Positions 34,275 to 42,769 of a stretch of DNA of 64,000 nucleotides are shown piece after piece. Position numbers and translations under genes: made by a program. The notes under the pieces were generated by a model. That model did not search any database and was not told the origin of the DNA. It worked only from the letters and a program-made list of their open reading frames with translations. Source of the DNA: Yaniella halotolerans DSM 15476 (GTDB lineage Bacteria; Actinomycetota; Actinomycetes; Actinomycetales; Micrococcaceae); assembly GCF_000420805.1 (NCBI RefSeq), contig NZ_ATVQ01000001.1:868001-932000 (forward strand). The letters run 5' to 3'. The number at the start of each line of letters is the position of its first letter. Positions within the stretch are counted from its first letter, which is position 1.

Positions 34275-35213
34275 ATGTCCTCCACTGAACATCCACTCAC
34301 CCAAGACCATGTGTCCGCCGTCCGGGCCCGCATCCTGGACTGGTATGCCAACAACGGCCGGGATCTTCCCTGGCGCGACCCGCAAACAACCGCCTGGGGT
34401 GTGTTGGTATCCGAAGTGATGCTGCAACAAACCCAAGTTTCACGGGTGTGGGATTCGTGGTTGGCCTGGATGAAACGATGGCCCGGACCCGCCGACTTGG
34501 CCCAAGCCGAAGCCTCCGATGTGCTCATCATGTGGGGACGACTTGGCTACCCGCGCCGTGCGCTGCGCCTGCATGAAACCGCAAAAGCCGTCGTTGCCCA
34601 ACACGACGGTATCCTCCCGGCAGACCCCGAGCTACTGCTGGACCTGCCCGGTATCGGCGAATACACTGCCGCCGCAGTCTCGTCCTTTGCCTTTGGTATC
34701 CCGGAAGTTGTGATCGACACCAATATCCGACGGGTGCACGCCAGAATTTTCACTGGCAAAGGTGCCGGGGCTCCAAGCCTAACGGCGGCTGAACGCAAAC
34801 TTGCCGCACGGCTCATGCCCGACACTTCCACCGACCAGGGCATAAACGATGCCAACACGTGGAACGTTGCTGCCATGGAATTAGGCGCGCTAATTTGTAC
34901 AGCGCGAGCCCCCAAATGTGAACAGTGCCCTGTGATGCAGCAATGTGCTTGGGTCGCTGCCGGCAAACCGGAGCCCGAAACGGTGGCCAAAACTCAGTCG
35001 TGGAATGGGTCTGACCGGCAGGTACGAGGCGCCATCATGGGGGTTCTGCGAGCCCAGGGTGCCATTGACGTGGCGACCCTCCAAACCACCGTTGAAGCCA
35101 CCGGCCGGCTGGGACGTCACGTGCCCGAGACCTCCCAGTGGGACCGTGCGGTCAACGGACTGGTGACCGACGGGCTGGCCGTGCTTGACGACGAAGTCCT
35201 CGCGCTCCCCTAG
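34275..35213 (+). CDS. mutY: A/G-specific adenine glycosylase MutY
   Basis: Base-excision-repair enzyme that removes adenine mispaired with 8-oxoguanine. Seen: LPWRD, catalytic Glu in SEVMLQQTQVSRV, helix-hairpin-helix LLDLPGIGEYTAAAVSSFAFG, catalytic Asp in VIDTNIRRVHAR, and the [4Fe-4S] ligands C-x6-C-x2-C-x5-C (CTARAPKCEQCPVMQQC). It has 312 aa; the C-terminal oxoG-recognition domain looks shortened. The start is set at ATG 34275; ATG 34215 would add 20 residues overlapping the divergent gene's start. It ends in a 4-base convergent overlap with the LOG gene. Confidence 0.93.
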   Translation: MSSTEHPLTQDHVSAVRARILDWYANNGRDLPWRDPQTTAWGVLVSEVMLQQTQVSRVWDSWLAWMKRWPGPADLAQAEASDVLIMWGRLGYPRRALRLHETAKAVVAQHDGILPADPELLLDLPGIGEYTAAAVSSFAFGIPEVVIDTNIRRVHARIFTGKGAGAPSLTAAERKLAARLMPDTSTDQGINDANTWNVAAMELGALICTARAPKCEQCPVMQQCAWVAAGKPEPETVAKTQSWNGSDRQVRGAIMGVLRAQGAIDVATLQTTVEATGRLGRHVPETSQWDRAVNGLVTDGLAVLDDEVLALP

Positions 35214-35824
35214 CGCGGATTCGCTGGATGCTTCGCATCACCTGACTGTTTCGTCCACTTGGCAGCAGGTGGCTCCCACCGCTCAATCGCAGCCAATAAT
35301 TCGTGTGGATCGGGCGCGACAATCAGTGCGTTTCGGAAACTTTCACGAATGAACCCTGTGTGCGTCATATGTTCGACCATACTGATCAACGGGTCCCAGA
35401 AACCATCGACGTTATAGAGCGCAACGGGGTTTGCATGAATGCCCAACTGTTGCCAAGTCCATGCCTCAAAAAGTTCTTCTAGCGTCCCAGCACCGCCGGG
35501 CAACGCTACGAAAGCATCTCCGAGTTCTGCCATGCGCATCTTTCGAGCGTGCATATCGTCCACGATTTCTAAGCTAGTTAAACCCTCGTGGGCAATTTCA
35601 CCGTTCACCAGGGACTGTGGCATCACGCCAATAACTTCCGTACCTGCACCCAGGGCAGCATCGGCCAGAGCCCCCATCAGGCCCACATGTCCACCGCCGA
35701 AGACGACACCGTAACCGGCCTCAGCAACAACTCGAGCAAAGTCTTGGACTGCTTCCAGATAACTCGTCGAATTACCTACTGCAGAACCCGTAAAAACCGT
35801 TATGCGTTGTATCTGAGCACTCAC
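35210..35824 (-). CDS. LOG-family nucleoside-monophosphate phosphoribohydrolase
   Basis: 204-aa protein of the TIGR00730/LOG family (cytokinin riboside 5'-monophosphate phosphoribohydrolase or purine nucleotide phosphoribohydrolase). Seen: GSAVGNS, GVVFGGGHVGLMGALADAAL, the catalytic loop LPGGAGTLEELFEAWTWQQLG, and M-ARKM-M. Bacterial members release a base from a 5'-mononucleotide; the physiological substrate here is unknown. It precedes no obvious partner; the acetyltransferase lies 17 bases upstream on the same strand. Confidence 0.9.
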   Translation of the reverse strand: MSAQIQRITVFTGSAVGNSTSYLEAVQDFARVVAEAGYGVVFGGGHVGLMGALADAALGAGTEVIGVMPQSLVNGEIAHEGLTSLEIVDDMHARKMRMAELGDAFVALPGGAGTLEELFEAWTWQQLGIHANPVALYNVDGFWDPLISMVEHMTHTGFIRESFRNALIVAPDPHELLAAIERWEPPAAKWTKQSGDAKHPANPR

Positions 35825-35841
35825 AGGACACTCCCGAACAG

Positions 35842-36366
35842 TTAGGCCCGATCCGGACGTTTGGCCAGATCCACGATCATGCGCGTATTGCCCAGGGTGT
35901 TGGGTTTGACGCGTGCCAGGTCCAGAAATTCTGCGACACCCTCATCGGTGGAAAGGAGCAGTTGGCTGAAGATGTCAGGTTCCAGTACTGACTGATCGTT
36001 CATCACTTCAAAACCATGCCGCTTGAAAAACGAGGTTTCGAACGTCAAACAGAACACATGTTGGACGCCTAGTTCTTCGGCTTTATCCAGCAGTGCGTTC
36101 AACACAACACCGCCCACGCCACGACCTTGAAACTCGTCGGCCGTTGCCAGCGTGCGGACTTCTGCCAGGTCTTCCCACATGACGTGGAGGGCACCAAACC
36201 CGACAATCTCGCCGTCCGCATTTTCGGCCATCAAGAATTCTTGGATCGCTTCGAAATACGCAACTTTGTCTTTGTCTAACAGCACACGATCGGTGGCAAG
36301 TGGTTGAACCATCGAACGAATGACTTTGACGTCTTGTGTGCGGGCCGGGCGGACTGTAATTTCCAT
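35842..36366 (-). CDS. GNAT amino-acid N-acetyltransferase, ArgA-like (Rv2747 type)
   Basis: 174-aa GNAT enzyme, the size of the stand-alone actinobacterial N-acetylglutamate synthase Rv2747. Seen: VRPARTQDV, acetyl-CoA loop FQGRGVGGVVLNALLD (R/Q-x-x-G-x-G/A), EVRTLATADEF, and the ArgA-like FCLTFETSFFKRHGFEVM. It likely acetylates glutamate or a related amino acid for arginine synthesis, but no arg gene is near. Start set at ATG 36366 (MEITVRP); a longer in-frame start to 36435 adds 23 non-conserved residues. Confidence 0.82.
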   Translation of the reverse strand: MEITVRPARTQDVKVIRSMVQPLATDRVLLDKDKVAYFEAIQEFLMAENADGEIVGFGALHVMWEDLAEVRTLATADEFQGRGVGGVVLNALLDKAEELGVQHVFCLTFETSFFKRHGFEVMNDQSVLEPDIFSQLLLSTDEGVAEFLDLARVKPNTLGNTRMIVDLAKRPDRA

Positions 36367-36484
36367 TCTTCCAACTGTAACGGTTAACGTCCTATCCGGC
36401 GAGGAGGAAGATCCTGCTGTGCCAGCTGCGGACACGGCACCGTGGACTAGTCAAACGCCATGACTTATCCGCACAATGGTAAGC

Positions 36485-36988
36485 ATGAGAATTTTGACTG
36501 TTTGTCTTGGAAATATTTGTCGCTCTCCTGCCGCCGAGTCGGTACTTGTGCACAAGTTATCGCAGGCCGACATCGATGCCGAGGTGGCCTCGGCCGGTAC
36601 CGCGGATTATCACATTGGCAAAGATGCCCACGATCTGACCCGCAAGGTTGGCCACGAACGCGGCTATGCTTTCACGTCGGTAGCAGACCAGGTGACCCCA
36701 ACCCACCTCGATCAGGCTGATCTGGTGCTGGCTATGGACCAATCCAACCTCGAGAATCTGTTGGCTATCACAGAAAATGATGAACAGCGCGCCAAGATCA
36801 TCCGCTTTGGGGCGTTCGGTTCCACGGTTGATGACGACGGTATCGCCAATGTGCCCGACCCATACGGCAATCCCGAAGAAGCCTTCGTCGACATGTATAA
36901 CCAGATCGAAGATGCCGCCGAAGGACTCGTCACAGCAATCCAAGACGACAGCCTGGCTAGCATCCAACAGCGCTACGGGAATCAATGA
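36485..36988 (+). CDS. Low-molecular-weight protein tyrosine phosphatase family (possible ketosamine-5-phosphatase)
   Basis: Small cytosolic phosphatase, 167 aa. Seen: P-loop C-x5-R (VCLGNICRSPAAE) right at the N terminus and the general acid in DPYG near residue 125. LMW-PTPs dephosphorylate phosphotyrosine, and some act on ribulosamine/erythrulosamine 5-phosphates on proteins. The overlap (ATGA) with a fructosamine-kinase-family gene favours that second role here. ATG 36476, three codons upstream, is an alternative start; no clear ribosome site precedes either one. Confidence 0.9.
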   Translation: MRILTVCLGNICRSPAAESVLVHKLSQADIDAEVASAGTADYHIGKDAHDLTRKVGHERGYAFTSVADQVTPTHLDQADLVLAMDQSNLENLLAITENDEQRAKIIRFGAFGSTVDDDGIANVPDPYGNPEEAFVDMYNQIEDAAEGLVTAIQDDSLASIQQRYGNQ

Positions 36989-37797
36989 GCCTAACCGGCA
37001 CGACCTCAACAATCACACTGAACGACGGCACCCCGGCGTTCCGTAAGGCACTGCCCCAAGCACCAGCGGGGTTCTTCGCTTTCGAAGCCGCCGGCCTGCA
37101 GGCCCTACGCGACTTCGGTGCCAGGGCGCCTCAGGTCTATGAGGTCACCGATAATTATCTGATCATTGAAATGGTCGAGGCCAAACCTGCCCACCGAATC
37201 AGTCATCCGGAATATACCTTTGGCCAAGAGCTGGCTCGACTGCACCTGGAGAGTCAGCAGGCTACCGGGCCCCACCAGACGTTTGGCAGCCTCGAAGGTG
37301 TTCACCACTGGTTTCTTGGCGGTGCGAAGATCGATCTGCAACCGACCGTCACCCTGTATGAATCGTTAGTGGTCAATCGGATTGTGCCGTTGACGCAGCG
37401 TGCGGTTGATGCGGGCCGTTTGGATTCAGCGGCCATCGGTATGGCTAACGCACTGACTGAACAGCATTTTGGTCCGTCTGAACCGCCGACCCTGGTGCAC
37501 GGGGATTTATGGGCCGGCAACCGGATGGTCGATAATGCGGGGGCCAGTTGGCTCATTGATCCGTCGTGTCACTGGGGCCATCGTGAACAGGACATTGCCA
37601 TGATGCAGTTATTTGGTGGCTTTGGCCCGGAAGTTATCGATGGCTATGAGGAAACGTTCCCGGTGGCCGACGGCTGGCGAGATCGCATACCAGCTTTCCA
37701 GCTGGTACCGCTGTTAGTCCACGCACTGTTATTCGGTGGCGGATATGGTTCCGCCACCCTGCGCGCTTTTGAACAAACACTGCAGGGTGGCGAATAA
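36985..37797 (+). CDS. Fructosamine-3-kinase family protein
   Basis: 270-aa kinase of the FN3K/aminoglycoside-phosphotransferase fold. It phosphorylates C3 of sugar amines (in bacteria mainly ribulosamines and erythrulosamines) attached to protein lysines, which makes the adduct unstable and repairs glycation. Seen: FFAFEAAGLQALRDFGARAPQVYEV, the catalytic loop LVHGDLWAGNRM, and metal-binding D in LIDPSCHWGHREQDIAMMQLFGGF, a near-diagnostic block of this family. It is translationally coupled to the phosphatase gene, as in many bacteria. Confidence 0.93.
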   Translation: MSLTGTTSTITLNDGTPAFRKALPQAPAGFFAFEAAGLQALRDFGARAPQVYEVTDNYLIIEMVEAKPAHRISHPEYTFGQELARLHLESQQATGPHQTFGSLEGVHHWFLGGAKIDLQPTVTLYESLVVNRIVPLTQRAVDAGRLDSAAIGMANALTEQHFGPSEPPTLVHGDLWAGNRMVDNAGASWLIDPSCHWGHREQDIAMMQLFGGFGPEVIDGYEETFPVADGWRDRIPAFQLVPLLVHALLFGGGYGSATLRAFEQTLQGGE

Positions 37798-37803
37798 AGG
37801 GTA

Positions 37804-39615
37804 CTAATCGTCGTCGCGCGGGCTTGGGGCATCCGGCGGTGGCTGCTCCATTCCCTGTTTTCTCCGCAACCACGCGGAGCCTGTCCGTGCCGACAGTGTG
37901 CCACGCGGACCGATGAGTCGGTCCTCTTCAAGGTACGGGTCTCGCATAACCGGTCGCTCATCAGCAGCCTCAGGCTCAACGACCACGTCGGTTGTGTCGT
38001 GCCCGTCTTCGTCTAGGCGGCGCTCATGCTCTTCGGGCGGCAGCACTTGCTTCCACGAACGGGTACGGACGGGAGGCACTTCGCTTGCATCCTCGCGTAA
38101 CGCGCGATGCACCGCATACATTTGGAAGTACGCGAGAATAAAGAACGGCAGCCCCACGAGCACGACGAGCTGTTCAAGCGCTTCCAGACCACCAGAACCG
38201 GAAAACACCAGTAGAGTCGCCGTGATGAGGGCAATTGCGATAGCCCAGAAGATTCGCTGTCCCAGCGGGTTGAAGTCTTCGTGGCCGTTGGCCATCGTGT
38301 CTGTCACCAGGGCAGCTGAGTCAACCGAGGTGATGAAGAAGATGACCACCAAAATGATCGCGATGACTGAGATGAAGAACGTTGCTGGGAAGTGATCCAG
38401 GAACGCGAAGAGTGCTCCTGGCACATCTTGTTCTTCGACCACACTTTCGACCAGTCCGCCGTCACCGTTGAGCTCGATATCGAAGGCGGCGTGTCCGAAG
38501 ATACCAAACCAGAGAATAGAGAAGCCTGCCGGCACAGCCAGCACACCGGAAACGAACTGACGGATGGTACGGCCCTTGGAGATGCGAGCAATGAAGATAC
38601 CTACGAATGGTGACCAGCTAATGGTCCAGGCCCAATAAAAGACCGTCCAGGAGCTTTGCCATCCGGAATCGGCAAAGGTGTCATTCCACATGGCCAATTC
38701 TGGCAAGTTCATCAGGTAGCGGCCTGCAGACTCTACCGTCCCCTGCAGAATAAACAACGAGGAACCAGCCACCAGGATGAAGATCAAAAGTGCTACAGCA
38801 ACCCAAATGTTGAAGTTGGATAGCACCTTGATCCCTTTGTCGAGGCCGAGGGCCACCGAGATCATGGCGACACCGCCAACCACGCCAATAATAACTAGTT
38901 GCCATACGGCGCCTTCAGGTACCCCGAAGACCGTGTTGATGCCGGCGTTGATCTGTAGAGCACCCAAACCCAGCGATACTGCGACGCCGAAGACGGTACC
39001 AACAATGGCGACGATATCGACAAGTTTGCCGATCGGACCGTGAATGCGTTCACCGATAATGGGCTGAAAGATCGAACTGACGCGGGGCGGCAGATTCCGT
39101 TTGTGAATGAAGTACGCAAAGCACAGCGCCGGCAGCGCGAAGATAGCCCAGGTGTGCAACGTGAAGTGGTACAGGGTGAAGTTCATGGCATCTGCCGCGG
39201 CTTCGGTGGTTCCAGCTTCGATACCCAATGATGGGCCACGCGGTGGGTCACCGAAGTGGCTGACGGGTTCTGCTACACCCCAGAACATGAGAATACTGCC
39301 AATTCCGGCGGCAAAGAGCATCGCGAACCATGCAGGTCCGGAGTGCTCGGGCTTTTCGTCGTCGGGGCCTAACCGCACGCCGCCGAACCGACTAATCGCC
39401 AAGTAGAGCAAGAACACAAGGAATAAGGTCACACCGAGAATGTAAAACCAGCCAAGGTTCGTATACAACCAGTCAGATGCAGCACTGACCGCGGTATCCA
39501 TGGGTTCGGTGAAAACGACCGTCATGAATACGAATACGATGATCACGGCGGCCGCGCCGAAGAAGATGCTCGGCGATGTTCGAAGTCGTAGCATGTCGTG
39601 CAGTCGGGTCAGCAT
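37804..39615 (-). CDS. BCCT-family betaine/choline/carnitine transporter
   Basis: Twelve-helix secondary transporter of 603 aa that imports a quaternary-ammonium compatible solute, with Na+ or H+. Seen: the BCCT block FYWAWTISWSPFVGIFIARISKGRTIRQFV (helix 8) and FWGVAEPVSHF. The glycine-rich helix-3 stretch reads AAGIGSI at residues 102-108 instead of the usual AGMGIG or GMGID. It has a long charged C-terminal tail (about residues 515-603), which in BetP-type relatives senses osmotic stress. Converges on the fructosamine kinase gene, with 6 bases between. Confidence 0.92.
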   Translation of the reverse strand: MLTRLHDMLRLRTSPSIFFGAAAVIIVFVFMTVVFTEPMDTAVSAASDWLYTNLGWFYILGVTLFLVFLLYLAISRFGGVRLGPDDEKPEHSGPAWFAMLFAAGIGSILMFWGVAEPVSHFGDPPRGPSLGIEAGTTEAAADAMNFTLYHFTLHTWAIFALPALCFAYFIHKRNLPPRVSSIFQPIIGERIHGPIGKLVDIVAIVGTVFGVAVSLGLGALQINAGINTVFGVPEGAVWQLVIIGVVGGVAMISVALGLDKGIKVLSNFNIWVAVALLIFILVAGSSLFILQGTVESAGRYLMNLPELAMWNDTFADSGWQSSWTVFYWAWTISWSPFVGIFIARISKGRTIRQFVSGVLAVPAGFSILWFGIFGHAAFDIELNGDGGLVESVVEEQDVPGALFAFLDHFPATFFISVIAIILVVIFFITSVDSAALVTDTMANGHEDFNPLGQRIFWAIAIALITATLLVFSGSGGLEALEQLVVLVGLPFFILAYFQMYAVHRALREDASEVPPVRTRSWKQVLPPEEHERRLDEDGHDTTDVVVEPEAADERPVMRDPYLEEDRLIGPRGTLSARTGSAWLRRKQGMEQPPPDAPSPRDDD

Positions 39616-39737
39616 GGCATCAGCTCCTCGAGGTCAAACGATCCCTGTCAGATAGTAGACTTTTACACTATCGCACTGAGCCTGGTTCTGACGTGGTAAT
39701 ACGAACGACTTTCGTGAATCCATACATTTCGGGCATA

Positions 39738-39780
39738 AAAATAGTCGGGATCCAAGGGGTTTCTTGGATCCCGACTATTT
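39738..39780. terminator. Terminator downstream of clpC
   Basis: Perfect 18-bp stem (39738-39755 with 39763-39780) with a 7-base loop; on the minus strand it ends in a T-rich run (TTTTT). It lies just after the clpC stop and upstream of the BCCT gene. Confidence 0.92.
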
Positions 39781-39797
39781 CGGATAGATGGCAGGTT

Positions 39798-42338
39798 TTA
39801 GCTGTCGCTACCTGCTTCGATGGCTTCACGCTCTGGCGCTGCCTCGATGGTGTCTGGTGCGTTGACGTACTCGAATTCGAGTTCGGCGTTCTTGCCCTCG
39901 CCCTTCTTGGTTACCAGAATGTGCGTGTGCGCTGGAATCTCACCGAACAGCAGTTTCTCGGAGAGTTTGTCTTCCAGCATGTCCTGCACTGTACGGCGGA
40001 GCGGGCGTGCACCCATGGATGGGTCGTAGCCGCGTTCTGCCAGCAGTTCCTTGGATGCCTGGTCCAGCTCGATGCTCAGGTTCTGTTCTTTCAAACGTTC
40101 CTGGAGGCTGCCGATAAACAGGTCAACAATCTCAATGATTTCCGACAGGGACAGCTGTGGGAAGACAATGGTGTCGTCCACACGGTTGAGGAACTCTGGG
40201 CGGAAGTGCTGACGCAGTTCCTGCTGAACAGTTGCCTTCATCCGTTCATAGCCGGTCTCGGTATCAGAAATTGACTGGAACCCGGTCTGGACGCCACGAG
40301 CAATGTCGAACGTACCCAGGTTGGTGGTCATAATGATGACCGTGTTCTTGAAATCAACGATACGACCCTGGGAGTCGGTCAGTCGGCCTTCTTCCAGAAT
40401 CTGTAGCAACGAGTTGAAGAGGTCCTGGTGGGCTTTTTCAACTTCGTCAAACAGGACAACGGAGAATGGACGACGCCGAACCTGTTCGGTCAGCTGGCCC
40501 CCTTCTTCGTAGCCAACATAGCCCGGAGGTGCACCGAAGAGACGCGACACGGTGTGCTTCTCTTGGAACTCGGACATATCCAGGGTAATCAGGGCGTCTT
40601 CGTCACCGAAGAGGAACTCGGCCAGTGTCTTGGCCAGTTCGGTCTTACCCACACCGGTTGGACCGGCGAAGATGAAGGAACCGGTTGGACGGTGCGGATC
40701 CTTGAGTCCGGCACGGGTACGACGAATCGCACGTGACAGGGACCGGACGGCTTCGTCCTGGCCAATGACTCGACGGTGCAGCTCGTCTTCCATGTTGCGC
40801 AGACGTTCGGCTTCGGTTTCGGAGAGACGGAAGACCGGGATGCCGGTCGACTTGGAAAGCACTTCGGCAATCATGTCTTCGCCCACTTCGGCGATACCGT
40901 GAGCAGCTTCGTCACGCCATTCTTGTTCTTTTTGGTTGCGTTCGTCCTGCAGGGTCTGCTCTTTGTCGCGCAGTGAGGCAGCGCCTTCGAAGTCTTGGCC
41001 GTCAATGGCGGCTTCCTTCTCTTTGCGGACTTCTTCGATACGCGTGTCGTACTCTTTAATCTCGGGCGGAGTCGACATGCGCTGAATGCGTAGGCGAGCA
41101 CCGGCCTCGTCGATCAGGTCGACGGCCTTATCCGGCAAGAAGCGATCAGAAATATAGCGGTCGGCCATGGTGGCTGCCGCCTGCAGTGCTTCGTCGGTAA
41201 TCGACACGCGGTGGTGTGTCTCATAACGGTCGCGTAGACCACGCAGAATGGCGACGGTATCTTCCACGGATGGTTCATCGACCTGGATGGGCTGGAAACG
41301 GCGTTCCAGGGCAGCATCTTTTTCAATGTGCTTGCGGTACTCGTCCAGGGTGGTTGCACCGATGGTCTGCAGTTCGCCGCGTGCCAACATTGGTTTCAGG
41401 ATCGATGCTGCGTCGATGGCACCTTCGGCGGCGCCGGCTCCGACCAGCGTGTGGATCTCATCGATAAACAGGATGATGTCGCCGCGGGTGCGAATTTCTT
41501 TGAGCACTTTTTTGAGGCGCTCTTCAAAGTCACCACGGTAGCGGGAACCTGCGACCAGTGAGCCCAGGTCTAGTGTGTAGACCTGTTTGTCTTTCAAAGT
41601 CTCTGGGACGTCGTCGCGAACGATTGCCTGTGCTAGGCCTTCGACGACGGCGGTTTTACCAACGCCGGGCTCACCTATGAGAACCGGGTTGTTCTTGGTA
41701 CGGCGAGACAACACCTGCATGACACGTTCCATCTCGTCGGAACGACCAATGACAGGGTCAAGTTTCGATTCGCGCGAGGCTGCGGTCAGGTTGGTACCGA
41801 ATTGGTCGAGAACGACCGAACCGGCTTGCTGCCCCTGGCTGCCACCGCTGGATGAAACGCCTGCGGTCTCTTTTCCTTCGCCTTCACCTGAGCCCTGGTA
41901 GCCCGAGAGCAACTGGATCACGGTCTGACGTACCCGATTGAGGTCGGCGCCCAACTGCACAAGTACCTGTGCTGCTACGCCTTCGCCCTCACGAATCAGA
42001 CCCAGCAGGATGTGCTCGGTACCGATGTAGTTGTGGCCCAGCTGCAGTGCTTCACGCAGTGACAGCTCTAAAACTTTTTTGGCGCGCGGGGTGAAAGGGA
42101 TGTGGCCGGATGGGGCTTGTTGGCCCTGACCAATAATTTCCCGCACCTGCTCGCGAACTGCGCCCAGGGACACATCTAGGGATTGGAGGGCTTTGGCGGC
42201 CACGCCGTCACCCTCGTGAATTAACCCGAGCAGGATGTGCTCGGTTCCGATGTACGAGTGGTTCAGCATCCGCGCTTCTTCCTGCGCAAGTACCACTACT
42301 CGTCGGGCCCGATCGGTGAATCTTTCAAACATAGGCAC
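39798..42338 (-). CDS. clpC: ATP-dependent Clp protease ATP-binding subunit ClpC
   Basis: Hsp100 unfoldase that feeds substrates to ClpP, 846 aa. Seen: two N-terminal Clp_N repeats ([33 protein letters not shown] and its second copy), the first AAA module with Walker [10 protein letters not shown] and Walker [16 protein letters not shown], a UVR motif ([21 protein letters not shown]), the second AAA module with Walker [10 protein letters not shown] and [11 protein letters not shown], and a C-terminal ClpB_D2-small domain. Essential in many actinobacteria. The upstream 209-base region should hold its promoter; I saw no convincing ClgR or HAIR box there. Confidence 0.98.
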   Translation of the reverse strand: MPMFERFTDRARRVVVLAQEEARMLNHSYIGTEHILLGLIHEGDGVAAKALQSLDVSLGAVREQVREIIGQGQQAPSGHIPFTPRAKKVLELSLREALQLGHNYIGTEHILLGLIREGEGVAAQVLVQLGADLNRVRQTVIQLLSGYQGSGEGEGKETAGVSSSGGSQGQQAGSVVLDQFGTNLTAASRESKLDPVIGRSDEMERVMQVLSRRTKNNPVLIGEPGVGKTAVVEGLAQAIVRDDVPETLKDKQVYTLDLGSLVAGSRYRGDFEERLKKVLKEIRTRGDIILFIDEIHTLVGAGAAEGAIDAASILKPMLARGELQTIGATTLDEYRKHIEKDAALERRFQPIQVDEPSVEDTVAILRGLRDRYETHHRVSITDEALQAAATMADRYISDRFLPDKAVDLIDEAGARLRIQRMSTPPEIKEYDTRIEEVRKEKEAAIDGQDFEGAASLRDKEQTLQDERNQKEQEWRDEAAHGIAEVGEDMIAEVLSKSTGIPVFRLSETEAERLRNMEDELHRRVIGQDEAVRSLSRAIRRTRAGLKDPHRPTGSFIFAGPTGVGKTELAKTLAEFLFGDEDALITLDMSEFQEKHTVSRLFGAPPGYVGYEEGGQLTEQVRRRPFSVVLFDEVEKAHQDLFNSLLQILEEGRLTDSQGRIVDFKNTVIIMTTNLGTFDIARGVQTGFQSISDTETGYERMKATVQQELRQHFRPEFLNRVDDTIVFPQLSLSEIIEIVDLFIGSLQERLKEQNLSIELDQASKELLAERGYDPSMGARPLRRTVQDMLEDKLSEKLLFGEIPAHTHILVTKKGEGKNAELEFEYVNAPDTIEAAPEREAIEAGSDS

Positions 42339-42547
42339 ACTCCTCGCTGACTATTGACTCTGATCGTACTGAGTTATAAATCGTATTGAGACTGCTGTTC
42401 ACTGCTGGGCGAAGGAAATGCACCACTTTTACCTAAAGCTGAGTCAATTTGGCTCAAGGTAGAACTTGCACAACTCACGACGTTTTACCCAAAGGTAATT
42501 GTCTGGAGATAGGATAACCAGGTTTGAACCTGCATTATTCCTACAAC

Positions 42548-42760
42548 TTAGAGCTTTTCAGCAGACTCGTTTTCGTCGACACCACGTTGTTGGGCGGCGC
42601 GCTGCAAGGCCCAAGCCTGAGCTTCGCGTTCTTCAGCGTCACGGCGGGCATCACGCTCACCCGAGTCACCTCGGAAAAGGGAGCGCATGACCAACCAAAA
42701 AATAAAGAACAGCCCGATCGACGGGGCTAGGACCTCAAAATAATCCCAAAACACGTCCAT
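42548..42760 (-). CDS. Small single-helix membrane protein following lysS
   Basis: 70-aa protein: one N-terminal membrane helix (about residues 8-28), then a highly charged Glu/Arg/Ala coiled segment with REAQAWALQRAAQQRG. It begins 9 bases after the lysS stop with GGAGG close before the ATG, so it belongs to the lysS transcript. Function unknown. This slot between lysS and clpC is where lsr2 usually lies in relatives, but this protein is not Lsr2. Confidence 0.75.
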   Translation of the reverse strand: MDVFWDYFEVLAPSIGLFFIFWLVMRSLFRGDSGERDARRDAEEREAQAWALQRAAQQRGVDENESAEKL

Positions 42761-42769
42761 GGCGCCTCC

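Noticed and set aside
42495-42545. tRNA-like T-arm (CAGGTT-CAAACCTG) after the small membrane gene
   Set aside because: No acceptor, D or anticodon arms could be built around it; only a short hairpin.
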